Shown: one piece after another, positions 50,652 through 58,931 of the stretch
Layout: each line of letters opens with the position of its first letter
How positions within the stretch are numbered: the first letter of the stretch is position 1
Assembly (NCBI RefSeq): GCF_016126015.1
Contig: NZ_JAEFDB010000003.1
Coordinates: 1-64,000, forward strand
DNA from: Capnocytophaga periodontitidis
GTDB taxonomy: Bacteria > Bacteroidota > Bacteroidia > Flavobacteriales > Flavobacteriaceae
Direction: 5' to 3'
Length of the DNA stretch: 64,000 nt
Position numbers and translations under genes: made by a program
The notes under the pieces: model-generated
What the model saw: the letters and a program-made list of their open reading frames with translations, nothing else
Told to the model about the DNA's origin: nothing
Database searches by the model: none

Positions 50652-52223
50652 ATGGTACAATATTTCCCTTACTTATTACTTTTGATGGTGGCTATTATGC
50701 TACTGATAATGTTTGCAAACCGGCTCAAGGTAGCGTACCCTATTCTTTTGGTGTTAGGAGGATTGGCAATTAGCTTTATTCCCAATGTCCCAACCATTAC
50801 ACTGAATCCTGATTTGGTACTCATCATTTTCTTACCGCCTCTTCTGTATGCCGATGTTTTTTCGCTATCACTGAAAGAGATGTGGAAGTGGCGCCGCATT
50901 ATCTTTAGCTTTGCCTTTATTGTAGTTTTTATTACGGCTGCTGCGGTGGCGTGGGTAGCCAATATGGTATTCCCTGGGTTTTCATTGGCGTTAGGTTTCC
51001 TTTTGGGGGGCGTGATAGGCTCTACCGATGCCGTGAGTGCAGCAGCGATTATGAAGTTTGTAAAGGTGCCTAAACGCATTTCAACCATCATAGAAAGCGA
51101 GAGTTTGCTAAACGATGCTTCTTCACTAATAGTTTTTAGGTTTGCCGCTTTGGTAGTAACTACCGGTCAGCTGGTATGGACGGATATAGCGCTAAATTTC
51201 CTTTGGGTAGCTATTGGCGGAACGCTTATAGGCTTGGCAGTAGCGTGGGTGATGCGCAAGCTAAACAAATTTTTCCCTACCGATGCTAATATGGATATTA
51301 TCCTTACCTTTATTGCTCCTTATATAATGTATATTGTAGCTAACGAAATGGGAGTGTCGGGAGTGTTGGCAGTAGTGGCTGGGGGTATGTATATGTCGTT
51401 CCACATTACTAGTATTCTTGCTGCCTCTACATACAACAAAGCGGTAGCGGTATGGGATATTTTAGGCTTTGTACTCAATGGTCTTGCCTTTATGCTGATA
51501 GGTCTTGCTTTGCCTGATGTACTCGAGAGTATAGAAGCCGAAGGTATGAGTCTTGCTACAGCTACAAATTATGGGTTGCTCATCACAGGGGTAGTAGTAG
51601 GGGTACGACTGCTATCGTCATACGGGGCTTTACTCATTACTCAAGTAATGAAACACTTTATCACAGTAGCCGACAGGCGGAACCTTGGCTTTCGGTTACC
51701 TTTGGTACTTGGTTGGGCAGGAATGCGCGGGGTGCTTTCACTCGCGGTAGCCCTTTCTATTCCTCTAACTTTAGAGAACGGTGAGCCTTTTCCGCATCGC
51801 AGCCTGATTCTCTACATTACTTTTATAGTGATATTGGCAACCCTACTCGTACAAGGGCTTAGTTTGCCAGCGCTTATTCGATGGGCTAAATTCCCTGATT
51901 ATGAAGACCATATTCCTGAAGCTGAAGCCGAAAGTCTTATTCGTAAATCATTAGCGCAAGCGGCTTTAGATTATATGCAAAAGCATTACAAAGAAGGAAT
52001 AAACGATAGTCTTCTATTACAGAATCAGAAAGATATATGGCAATACCAACTCGATTTGTCGAAGAGCAATACTACTCCTGAAGAGCGAAAGAAATACGTT
52101 GCTATTTTGCATCATCAGCGGGAGATATTACAACAACTGAATAAGAACCCACGTATTGATGAGGAGCAAATACGCAATTTCCACCGGCAGTTGAATTTAG
52201 AAGAAGAAAAATGGGAAGAGTGA
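50652..52223 (+). CDS. CPA1-family Na+/H+ antiporter
   Basis: 523 aa with about 12 membrane segments and a cytoplasmic C-terminal tail (about 420-523, EAESLIRKSLAQAALDYMQK). The ion-binding ND motif is in ESLLNDASSLIVFRFA and the GSTDAVSAAA stretch precedes it; RGVLSLAVALSIPL is typical. Exchanges Na+ for H+ at the inner membrane for pH and salt homeostasis. Own promoter. Confidence 0.95.
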   Translation: MVQYFPYLLLLMVAIMLLIMFANRLKVAYPILLVLGGLAISFIPNVPTITLNPDLVLIIFLPPLLYADVFSLSLKEMWKWRRIIFSFAFIVVFITAAAVAWVANMVFPGFSLALGFLLGGVIGSTDAVSAAAIMKFVKVPKRISTIIESESLLNDASSLIVFRFAALVVTTGQLVWTDIALNFLWVAIGGTLIGLAVAWVMRKLNKFFPTDANMDIILTFIAPYIMYIVANEMGVSGVLAVVAGGMYMSFHITSILAASTYNKAVAVWDILGFVLNGLAFMLIGLALPDVLESIEAEGMSLATATNYGLLITGVVVGVRLLSSYGALLITQVMKHFITVADRRNLGFRLPLVLGWAGMRGVLSLAVALSIPLTLENGEPFPHRSLILYITFIVILATLLVQGLSLPALIRWAKFPDYEDHIPEAEAESLIRKSLAQAALDYMQKHYKEGINDSLLLQNQKDIWQYQLDLSKSNTTPEERKKYVAILHHQREILQQLNKNPRIDEEQIRNFHRQLNLEEEKWEE

Positions 52224-52249
52224 ATTATAAGAATATTTTTTGAATATCA

Positions 52250-52426
52250 TTATTCGTATTTTTCTATATCAGCATTAGGATTATACAATCCGATAAGGCT
52301 TGCAAAGTAAGGATAAACACTATTATACACCTCAAATTTGGTAGTTTTCGGCGATTGAATTTCTACCAAAAAGTCATTTCTCAATATTCCTCCCGCGTTT
52401 TGATAATCTTTATCAGTGCTTTCCAT
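52250..52426 (-). CDS. Small uncharacterised protein
   Basis: 58 aa from the Met at 52426 (MESTDKDYQNAGG), just after a perfect inverted repeat (52443-52476). Contains QSPKTTKFEVYNSVYPYFA and a polar end. No family recognised. A longer frame starting at 52474 would run through the palindrome. Confidence 0.5.
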   Translation of the reverse strand: MESTDKDYQNAGGILRNDFLVEIQSPKTTKFEVYNSVYPYFASLIGLYNPNADIEKYE

Positions 52427-52442
52427 ATAAAATAAGTTGTTA

Positions 52443-52476
52443 TTTTGTCGCAAAAAAGTGTATTTTTGCGACAAAA
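52443..52476. promoter_or_regulatory. Perfect 14-bp inverted repeat with overlapping promoter
   Basis: TTTTGTCGCAAAAA (52443-52456) and its exact complement TTTTTGCGACAAAA (52463-52476), 6-nt spacer. A plus-strand promoter TTG (52437-52439)-N21-TATTTTTG (52461-52468) overlaps it. It looks like an operator for a dimeric regulator and lies 17 nt upstream of the 52250-52426 gene. Confidence 0.6.
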
Positions 52477-52630
52477 CTAATACCTAAAACCTGACACCTG
52501 AACTCTATACTTTCTTCAAAAAAAGAATCTTCTATATCGCTTACCACTACTACAAAGTTATTGATACATATTAAGTTGGTAATTCATCGGTTGTAACCGA
52601 TGAATTACAAGAGTATTTTGAGGGTATCAG
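52477..52630. other. Gap: repeat string and hairpin
   Basis: Begins with the ACCTAAAACCTGACACCT string related to 18371-18403. At 52579-52608 an exact palindrome GTAATTCATCGGTT / AACCGATGAATTAC makes a 13-bp stem with a 4-nt loop, 23 nt after the SIMPL gene stop; no T tract. No protein gene seen. Confidence 0.5.
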
Positions 52631-53569
52631 CTAAGGCAAGTTTATCTTCTTGAGTTCGCCAGCAGGGGTGAGCAATAGTGCCTCTTTATTTTTATATTTA
52701 TCAGGGCGATTTATACTCATTTTTATTTCATAGACTACTTGTATCATAGGTTCTACGATAATAGGGTTGAGCACCACATCAAAATCTCGATTAGCAATAG
52801 GTCGGTAATACTGAGTAGTAGACTTGTTGGCTTGCACGACATTGCCTGCTCGCTTGCCTTGTAAGGATGCACTACTATAGGCTTCGTAGCTACTATATTG
52901 TTCAGTAGGGGAAATGTACAAAAAACCATCAACAACCTTCTTTTCAGCGGAGGCAAAGCTTTCCCCAAGGGTAGTTTCATAGGCCTTTTGTTTTTCAGCA
53001 AAGGCAGATTTTACCTTGTCCTTCAGTTCTTTTTTTACCGTCTCTAACTGGCTACTATAGTAGTCCATACGTACAAGGTCGTAAATCTCGTTATTAGTCA
53101 GTAGAGTGATTAACTCATTGAGTCGGGAGGCTTCATTGATTTTGATATGTAGGTTTTGCTTGAGTTCAAAGCCTACAGGAACTTCATTGTAGGTGCGCTT
53201 GCTAAAGACTTTCTTCTCGGTCTCGTATTCGTACATAGGCACAAAGGAGATCATATCTACAAAAGCCTCCATATTCTTAGCCTTTAGGGCAGAGAGCACA
53301 GGCGAAAGACGCTGACTCATTAGGGAGGTAGCCTCTTCAGCACTCTTGCCTACCTGTACCACACTGAAGATCGCCACAAAAGCATCGGCTTTGATATTAG
53401 CCAGTCCCTTGGCTGAGACTACCATTTCGTAATTGGTAGGGAAATCAAGAGAATAGTCGTTGTTATTCAAGCTATTTCGGCCTCTGTTTTGGTAATTGAG
53501 GTTTCCTGAGGCCTGTCCAAAACCGAGCATTGTGCTCACAAGGGCTACGGAGAAAAAGAGATGTTTCAT
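52631..53569 (-). CDS. SIMPL-domain (DUF541) secreted protein
   Basis: 312 aa with a signal peptide (MKHLFFSVALVSTMLGFGQA). The SIMPL/DUF541 core follows: VSAKGLANIKADAFVAIFSV, then GKSAEEATSLMSQRLSPVLSAL, and VPVGFELKQNLHIKI. Such periplasmic or surface proteins occur in stress and envelope functions. Last gene of an envelope operon (cytochrome, small membrane protein, OMP, SIMPL). Confidence 0.85.
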   Translation of the reverse strand: MKHLFFSVALVSTMLGFGQASGNLNYQNRGRNSLNNNDYSLDFPTNYEMVVSAKGLANIKADAFVAIFSVVQVGKSAEEATSLMSQRLSPVLSALKAKNMEAFVDMISFVPMYEYETEKKVFSKRTYNEVPVGFELKQNLHIKINEASRLNELITLLTNNEIYDLVRMDYYSSQLETVKKELKDKVKSAFAEKQKAYETTLGESFASAEKKVVDGFLYISPTEQYSSYEAYSSASLQGKRAGNVVQANKSTTQYYRPIANRDFDVVLNPIIVEPMIQVVYEIKMSINRPDKYKNKEALLLTPAGELKKINLP

Positions 53570-53577
53570 ATTATTTT

Positions 53578-54054
53578 TTATTTAATATTTAGCGGTATAA
53601 TAGCTCCTACTGAAAGGCGGAATTTACCCGTGTCAAAAGGATAGTTGTTACTCATTTTACCCCAAGGGAATGCGTAGCCTGCTTTTATGTAGAAAATAAA
53701 AATTTGGATACCTGCTTCGGGGGCGAAGTAATAAGGGGAGAAATTCAGTTGAGGGCGCAACATTAGCATAGGGATATCTATAAAACCACTGTGAGAATCA
53801 TCAGCTCTGATCCACGCCGAGAGTTGCGCTTCGGGGATAGCGACTAATCCGTTTTCCGAACGGAAGTTTCCTGCCAATCCCACTGATAGTGCCAACTTAT
53901 TGCTGTCATAATAGTTGAGATGCACTCCTAACTGTCCGTAGCTACTACCTTGTTTGAGGTAACTCGCATCTATAATCAGGGTTTTGTCTTTCGAGGTTTG
54001 GGCTACGGCTGGAAGTGCTGCCCATACACATAGCAGTAAAAAGAGTTTTTTCAT
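53578..54054 (-). CDS. Small outer-membrane beta-barrel-like protein
   Basis: About 158 aa from the Met at 54054 with signal peptide MKKLFLLLCVWAALPAVAQ. The rest alternates hydrophobic/polar (LGVHLNYYDSNKLALSVGLAG, FSPYYFAPEAGIQIFIFYI) and ends in SVGAIIPLNIK, consistent with a small barrel. It begins one nt after the stop of the 58-aa gene (TAAAATG). Function unknown. Confidence 0.75.
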   Translation of the reverse strand: MKKLFLLLCVWAALPAVAQTSKDKTLIIDASYLKQGSSYGQLGVHLNYYDSNKLALSVGLAGNFRSENGLVAIPEAQLSAWIRADDSHSGFIDIPMLMLRPQLNFSPYYFAPEAGIQIFIFYIKAGYAFPWGKMSNNYPFDTGKFRLSVGAIIPLNIK

Positions 54055-54055
54055 T

Positions 54056-54232
54056 TTAATTATCGTATTTTTCAAGTATATTACTCACTATCAAAGCTAT
54101 TAAATAAGCTATCACCAAACACGTATCCCCTACAATTGCCAAAGGAAACAAGAGAATTGTCCTTAGTATGCTCCCAAAGGTCTTTTGGCGTTTCTCTAAA
54201 AGGTGTAGGGTAATGAATATGTTCAAATTCAT
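54056..54232 (-). CDS. Overlooked 58-aa membrane protein
   Basis: Reads MNLNIFITLHLLEKRQKTFG.. then a hydrophobic stretch (SILRTILLFPLAIVGDTCLV, IAYLIALIVSN) and stops at 54056, one nt before the next gene's start. It fills the gap in the operon, and the tight spacing supports a real gene. Two membrane helices are likely. No family recognised. Confidence 0.65.
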   Translation of the reverse strand: MNLNIFITLHLLEKRQKTFGSILRTILLFPLAIVGDTCLVIAYLIALIVSNILEKYDN

Positions 54233-54251
54233 AGTGTATTATGTGTTTTTA

Positions 54252-54719
54252 CTAATCCTTCTTCACATCCATACGGTAGCTGCGGTGGCAGGCTACACAG
54301 TTGCCGAGTAGGGCAGTTACTTGTTGTTGTGTAACTTTAGGGTCGAAGTTCTTTTCGGCGCTATTGGCAATGCTATCGAATTTAGCGTGCGTGTCGAAGC
54401 CTATAGTTTTGAATCCCATAGGGATAGAAGCTATGAGTCCTGCAGGAGCGTGATGAGCTACCGAACCTCCTGAACTGCGTGCTGCTTCCACTATCAGTGA
54501 GGAATCGTTTTGCTCAATTCCCATATTGATTTGATGTAAGGTTTCTACAAAATTGCGCATTTCGCTCATTACAAAATCACGGTTCGGCTGACTTACCACA
54601 ATACTTGTACGTGAGTCGCCTTCAATTACTTGGGTATTTCCTACAAATAATTTGCGTACCAATACTACATTGGCAGCGAGTGATAGCACCAAAAGAGCTA
54701 TAAAACTCATCTTTTTCAT
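54252..54719 (-). CDS. Cytochrome c-prime-like protein
   Basis: 155 aa with an N-terminal signal/anchor (FIALLVLSLAANVVLV). A single haem-binding CxxCH lies near the C-terminus (NCVACHRSYR), the usual position in cytochrome c-prime (class II); the helices before it (VETLHQINMGIEQNDSSLIV) fit the four-helix fold. Exported haem protein; possible NO/O2 stress role. First gene of its operon. Confidence 0.85.
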   Translation of the reverse strand: MKKMSFIALLVLSLAANVVLVRKLFVGNTQVIEGDSRTSIVVSQPNRDFVMSEMRNFVETLHQINMGIEQNDSSLIVEAARSSGGSVAHHAPAGLIASIPMGFKTIGFDTHAKFDSIANSAEKNFDPKVTQQQVTALLGNCVACHRSYRMDVKKD

Positions 54720-54823
54720 ACGTCTATTAATAAAATAATTGATGTTAGTTACTTATATAAGAGTTTTTATTGTTCTATATATTTAGTATGTTATGCCATA
54801 TATGAACGGATTTTAGAGATAAA

Positions 54824-55687
54824 TTATACGATTATTTTTTTGAAAAAAGAAGGGGCTATTCCATTCAGGCGTTTGAAGAAGCGAATAAAATTGGAAGAAT
54901 TTTCAAAGCCGAGAGTATAGGCAATTTTACTCACGGAGTCATCAGTGTAGGTAAGTAGACGCTTAGCTTCGAGAGAAAGCCGCTCGTTGATGAGAGCCAA
55001 AGGTGTTTGTTGTATGAGCTCGTTGGTACAGTTAGTGAGGTTTTTAGTGGAGATATGTAACAGCTTGGCATACTCTTTTACGGTGTGTAGTGTTTTGAAA
55101 TGCTGTTCTACTGCTTCACAAAAACGTATAAAAAGCAGATGTTTGGGGTCGTTTATTGAGAGTTGTTTTCGGTCTTCTTTAAGGAAAAAGCGTTGTATTT
55201 TGATGAGTAGGAGATGCAATAAGTTTTTTAAATAATCAGTGTGAGCAAAGGCTTCAGAGTTTTCTAATTCTTCCTGCATCTTATCTATAAGCTGATGCCA
55301 TTTAGGCACTTCCTCAGGAGCTAATGATAGATAAGGCTTTTGCGAAAAAGTATCGAAGATGTTATGTTTTAAGAAGATGTCAAGTGTATCAACTTCATCG
55401 GCTAAGAAAATTTTGTTGAAGTGAATAACAAAACCTTCATAAGGCTGGTTGTCGAAGGCGTGTATTTGTCCTTTACCAATAAAAAAGAGTTGATGAGGGC
55501 TTACCTCGTATTCTTTGAAATCTACATAGTGTGTGCCTTTACCTTTAGCAAACCATATGATTTGGTAAAAGTTATGTGTATGTGCCTTTTGGGTATAAGT
55601 AGTGTTCTTTTCAAGGTACTCATTTAGAGGAACGAGCTCAAGTTGTAAGGCAGTAGGGGTGTCTTTGTGTGGGTTATATTTTTCCAT
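54824..55687 (-). CDS. AraC-family transcriptional regulator (cupin sensor)
   Basis: 287 aa. An N-terminal cupin-like domain (HTHNFYQIIWFAKGKGTHYV) and a C-terminal double HTH (TVKEYAKLLHISTKNLTNCT and VSKIAYTLGFENSSNFIRFF). It may regulate the neighbouring cytochrome operon, which starts 104 nt away on the same strand, or something distant. Confidence 0.92.
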   Translation of the reverse strand: MEKYNPHKDTPTALQLELVPLNEYLEKNTTYTQKAHTHNFYQIIWFAKGKGTHYVDFKEYEVSPHQLFFIGKGQIHAFDNQPYEGFVIHFNKIFLADEVDTLDIFLKHNIFDTFSQKPYLSLAPEEVPKWHQLIDKMQEELENSEAFAHTDYLKNLLHLLLIKIQRFFLKEDRKQLSINDPKHLLFIRFCEAVEQHFKTLHTVKEYAKLLHISTKNLTNCTNELIQQTPLALINERLSLEAKRLLTYTDDSVSKIAYTLGFENSSNFIRFFKRLNGIAPSFFKKIIV

Positions 55688-55734
55688 TTGTCTATAATAT
55701 AGTTTAGCTATTTTTGCAAAGAGTTATCAATTTG

Positions 55735-55830
55735 TTAAGTCAATTGGCGAATGAGATAACATACTGACAGCACCTGAAGAAAGAGATTCATCCCCGTACC
55801 TTCAAGCGTTTCGTCAGTGAAAATATTCAT
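55735..55830 (-). CDS. 31-aa frame with promoter (possible remnant)
   Basis: MNIFTDETLEGTGMNLFLQV.. then VLSVCYLIRQLT and TAA. A minus-strand TACCTTTG (55849-55856) sits 18 nt before it. Probably the 5' end of a lost gene. Confidence 0.3.
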   Translation of the reverse strand: MNIFTDETLEGTGMNLFLQVLSVCYLIRQLT

Positions 55831-55848
55831 TTGTTATTATATAATAGG

Positions 55849-55856
55849 CAAAGGTA
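55849..55856 (-). promoter_or_regulatory. Promoter box
   Basis: TACCTTTG on the minus strand before the 31-aa frame. Confidence 0.4.
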
Positions 55857-55929
55857 ATAAAAAAAATAATATAGTAACAAATAAATTAATTAACAAATAA
55901 AAACAATAGTAGCTATAAGTGCTTATTTT

Positions 55930-56325
55930 TATTAGCAGATTAACAAATTTGTCAGATAATCTTTTTTGACCTCTATATTGCCTGCGAAGGTTGCCCCACT
56001 GATATTAAAAGGAGTTGTAATGAGGTGCAGGCCGTTTTTAGAAGGGACTACACTCACCAGCTTTTCTTCTCCATAGGGTTTACTTCTGCTAATTGCTTTC
56101 GTATGGTAGCTATCATTGTCTATAGCTTGCTTATTTCATCTATATGTATAATCCAATTCTTACCCATCTTTTTTATAGAGGTCTTCCCCTTCTTTTATCT
56201 GATATAACTTTATGATATGAGCGTACTTGTGTAGCTCTGCAACATCCTTCTTGCTGGTTCGTTTTTCACTTGTAAAAGGCGTGTGTTTATGAGCTTGGCA
56301 AGTATATCGGAATTATCGGTGTGCA
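55930..56325 (-). pseudogene. Multiply frameshifted remnant of a conserved protein
   Basis: Reading the minus strand, coherent protein blocks appear in different frames: MHTDNSDILAKLINTRLLQV, then RTSKKDVAELHKYAHIIKLY and QIKEGEDLYKKDG, then GKNWIIHIDEISKL, and finally VSVVPSKNGLHLITTPFN followed by IEVKKDYLTNLL. The last block resembles a conserved Bacteroidota protein of unknown function (pattern KNGxHxITxPFN). At least three frameshifts or stops, so it is dead. Confidence 0.7.
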
Positions 56326-56383
56326 TATAACCTACCTGAAATTGAGAGGATAAAGATAGTAATAATTAGCAAATTAGCAAATT

Positions 56384-57160
56384 TTAATTTGTGGTGAGCC
56401 CGCCATCTACGGCAAGCACAGTGCCTGTAATCCACGAAGCATTGTCGCTGGCTAAGAATACACAAGCTTTGGCTATATCTTCAGGCGTGCCAATGTGTTG
56501 CAACGGGTATATTTCCTTTACTATAGTCTCAAAAGCGGCTTGCTTTTCGGGGGTGAGAGCTTGCAAATTGCGGTTGAATTGCGGGGTAGAAATACTTCCA
56601 GGGGCAATGGCATTTACGCGTACGCCCAACTGTCCTATTTCAAAAGCTAAAGCCTTGGTAAAAGAGTTCAAAGCTCCTTTAGTAGCTGAATAGACGGTGG
56701 TCGCGCGGTTAGGAAGCATTCGGTGCGCAAAATACGACGAGATATTAATGACATTCCCCTTGCTTTTCACCAAAGCAGGAAGCAGACTTTGGGTAAGGAA
56801 ATAAGGCGCTTTTACATTCAGGTTGAAGTGAGCATCGTATAAGGTGTTGTCCACTTGCTCAAAAGGCACAAACTTCCCCAAACCGGCGTTGTTTACTAAA
56901 ATATCTACCGTAGGCAACAGTCGCTCAATGTCTTTCACTACCTCAGTTACTGTCTCTGTTTTTGATAAATCAGCAGAGAGAGTGTGTACTTGCACGGCAA
57001 ACTCATTTAGTAGCTCTTGTTGGGCTCTTTGTAGTTTCTCAGGGTCTTTGCCTATGAGCAATAGGTTCGCGCCCTCACGGGCAAAGGCTTTGGCTATTCC
57101 TAAGCCAATACCATCACTTCCGCCGGTAATCACGGCATTCTTGTTGTTTAAGTTTTTCAT
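56384..57160 (-). CDS. Short-chain dehydrogenase/reductase
   Basis: 258 aa classical SDR. Cofactor motif TGGSDGIGLGIAKAF (about 12-26), NNAGLGKF, the Ser in NVINISSYF, catalytic Tyr-x3-Lys in YSATKGALNSF and the C-terminal LAVDGGLTTN. Overlaps the DUF2798-like gene start-stop by 4 nt (ATGA) and diverges from a MerR regulator that probably controls it. Confidence 0.95.
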   Translation of the reverse strand: MKNLNNKNAVITGGSDGIGLGIAKAFAREGANLLLIGKDPEKLQRAQQELLNEFAVQVHTLSADLSKTETVTEVVKDIERLLPTVDILVNNAGLGKFVPFEQVDNTLYDAHFNLNVKAPYFLTQSLLPALVKSKGNVINISSYFAHRMLPNRATTVYSATKGALNSFTKALAFEIGQLGVRVNAIAPGSISTPQFNRNLQALTPEKQAAFETIVKEIYPLQHIGTPEDIAKACVFLASDNASWITGTVLAVDGGLTTN

Positions 57161-57384
57161 TTTAATATTTGTTTATTGATTTTATATTTTCTTCGTTTAT
57201 ACCATTTTACCAAGGAAACATACAGTACTGCCTGAGGAAATGATATTGCGTAAGAGGTTAAAAACTTCACGCTCCAATCACTCCAAAGATTCAACTTATC
57301 ACTTGTGATAAAGCTGTTTACCAAGCAAAGTGGTGTCGCTATAAAAAAGACAAATTGCAGAGTTTGTTTAAGTTCTGTATTCAT
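57157..57384 (-). CDS. DUF2798-like small membrane protein
   Basis: 75 aa with two membrane helices (TLQFVFFIATPLCLVNSFI and FLTSYAISFPQAVLYVSL) and a basic tail (KWYKRRKYKINK), matching DUF2798. First gene of a two-gene operon with the SDR. Confidence 0.82.
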   Translation of the reverse strand: MNTELKQTLQFVFFIATPLCLVNSFITSDKLNLWSDWSVKFLTSYAISFPQAVLYVSLVKWYKRRKYKINKQILK

Positions 57385-57425
57385 TTGTTGATTATCTTCT
57401 TTAATTGTAGATTATTTACAAAATG

Positions 57426-57454
57426 CAAAGGTAAAGTATTTATTTGTATATTTG
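57426..57454. promoter_or_regulatory. Divergent promoters between DUF2798-SDR and MerR
   Basis: Minus strand TACCTTTG (57426-57433) and plus strand TATATTTG (57447-57454), 13 nt apart; a dimeric MerR bound here could affect both. Confidence 0.65.
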
Positions 57455-57483
57455 CAACTTATTTCGTAATTTATTTACAATTT

Positions 57484-57816
57484 ATGGCAAAAGAAGTACA
57501 AAAAGAACTCTTGTTAGACTTTGATTTTCTGAGGAAATTGGTAGTGGGCATAGGGGAAGTATCACAAATCACTGGTATCCCTACCCGACAAATACGCTAT
57601 TGGGAAGAGAAAGGGATTATCAGCAGTTTAACAGAAGAGGAAGGAAAAAATCGCCGGTATGATTACCTTAATATCAAAAAAATACTCCTCATCAAAGAAC
57701 TTCTTGATGAGGGGTATACATTAGATGCTTCGGTAGAGAAAGTAAAGAAGCGTATGGCGATGATAGAGGAAACGCTCTCCAAGATGAATCAATTAGTTAA
57801 TAAACAGATGAGTTGA
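57484..57816 (+). CDS. MerR-family transcriptional regulator
   Basis: 110 aa from the ATG at 57484; an upstream in-frame start at 57355 lies before the promoter. The winged helix GEVSQITGIPTRQIRYWEEKG (about 20-40) and wing YDYLNIKKILLIKELLDEGY precede a coiled-coil dimerisation helix. No metal-binding Cys pair. Overlaps the AlkZ-like gene by 4 nt. Confidence 0.92.
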   Translation: MAKEVQKELLLDFDFLRKLVVGIGEVSQITGIPTRQIRYWEEKGIISSLTEEEGKNRRYDYLNIKKILLIKELLDEGYTLDASVEKVKKRMAMIEETLSKMNQLVNKQMS

Positions 57817-58895
57817 TGAGAACAATAAGTAGGCAAGAGGCTATTACACTGAGATTGTTGCACCAGCAATTGCTTTCTCCTCAATATGAAAAACCTGAGG
57901 ATATTGTAGCGTGGCAAGGGGCTATGCAAGCGCAGGACTATAACTATTTTCGTTGGGCAATAGGTATACGGCAATGTACTCCGCAACTAACCCAACTCCA
58001 AGAGGCTTTTGCTAAGGCTGAACTTTTGCGCCTTCATCTCTTGCGTTGTACGGTGCAAGTGGTGAGCAAAACGGATATAGGCTGGTTACTTCCCTTATGC
58101 AAGGAACGCAATCTGAGTACTTTGCTATCTTGGCAAAAGAGTATCAGTACAGCGTTTGCCCAAAATTACTTTAAGGAAGTAACCCACGCTCTACGTGAAT
58201 TGTTCGTTGGTGGTAAGTCATTGTCTAAAAAAGCTATTGCTAACAGACTCACAGCTTTGGGGCTTTTACCCAATGACAAACTGCTCAACCCTTTATTATT
58301 GCGTGCTGAGATTGAAGGACTTTTGTGTTCGGGGGTGATGCAAGGCAAGGAAGCTACTTGGGCTCTATTGTCGGAAAGAGTGCCTACAACAGCTATTATT
58401 ACCCTTGATGAAGCTTTGAAACGACTGGCACAGAAGTATTTCAGGAGTCATTCGCCTGCATCGTTAGAGGATTTCACGTGGTGGTCGGGATTGCCTAAAA
58501 TGCAATGTAAGAAAGCTATAGAGGGGATTGCCTCTGAATTAGAAGAAGTTTTGGTAGAAAGTACTCCAATGTATCTATATCGCAATAACTTTGAAGCTAC
58601 CGATTACGCAAAAACAATGCATTTACTTCCGCCGTACGATGAGTATCTGATAGGCTATAAAAGCCGTTGGGTAGCTCTCGACAAAAAGCACGAAGCAAAG
58701 GCACATAATAAGTTTGGTATATTCAAACCGGTTATTCTGCACGAAGGCAGAGTTGTAGGCAATTGGAAAGCGAGTATTGATAAACAAGCAACTAACCTAA
58801 CTACCGACCTTTTTACTGAGAAAACCAAAGTAAGAAAACAGAGTTTGCAAGAGGCTACCGACCAACTTGTAAGGTTTTGTAAAATTAATAGGTAA
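57813..58895 (+). CDS. Winged-helix DNA glycosylase-like protein (AlkZ/YcaQ family)
   Basis: 360 aa of the HTH_42 family, all winged-helix repeats. The QxQ-type active-site motif is visible as WQGAMQAQDYNYFRWA (about 29-44). AlkZ-like enzymes unhook interstrand crosslinks or remove alkylated bases. It is coupled to the MerR regulator by an ATGA overlap, suggesting induction by a toxic compound. Confidence 0.87.
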   Translation: MMRTISRQEAITLRLLHQQLLSPQYEKPEDIVAWQGAMQAQDYNYFRWAIGIRQCTPQLTQLQEAFAKAELLRLHLLRCTVQVVSKTDIGWLLPLCKERNLSTLLSWQKSISTAFAQNYFKEVTHALRELFVGGKSLSKKAIANRLTALGLLPNDKLLNPLLLRAEIEGLLCSGVMQGKEATWALLSERVPTTAIITLDEALKRLAQKYFRSHSPASLEDFTWWSGLPKMQCKKAIEGIASELEEVLVESTPMYLYRNNFEATDYAKTMHLLPPYDEYLIGYKSRWVALDKKHEAKAHNKFGIFKPVILHEGRVVGNWKASIDKQATNLTTDLFTEKTKVRKQSLQEATDQLVRFCKINR

Positions 58896-58931
58896 AGTAG
58901 TGATGATTTGCTGATTTTTCAAAATTGCTCA

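Noticed and set aside
56025-56207. Plus-strand 60-codon frame in the gene desert
   Set aside because: Minus strand shows pseudogene blocks in the same place; the plus frame has no family features.
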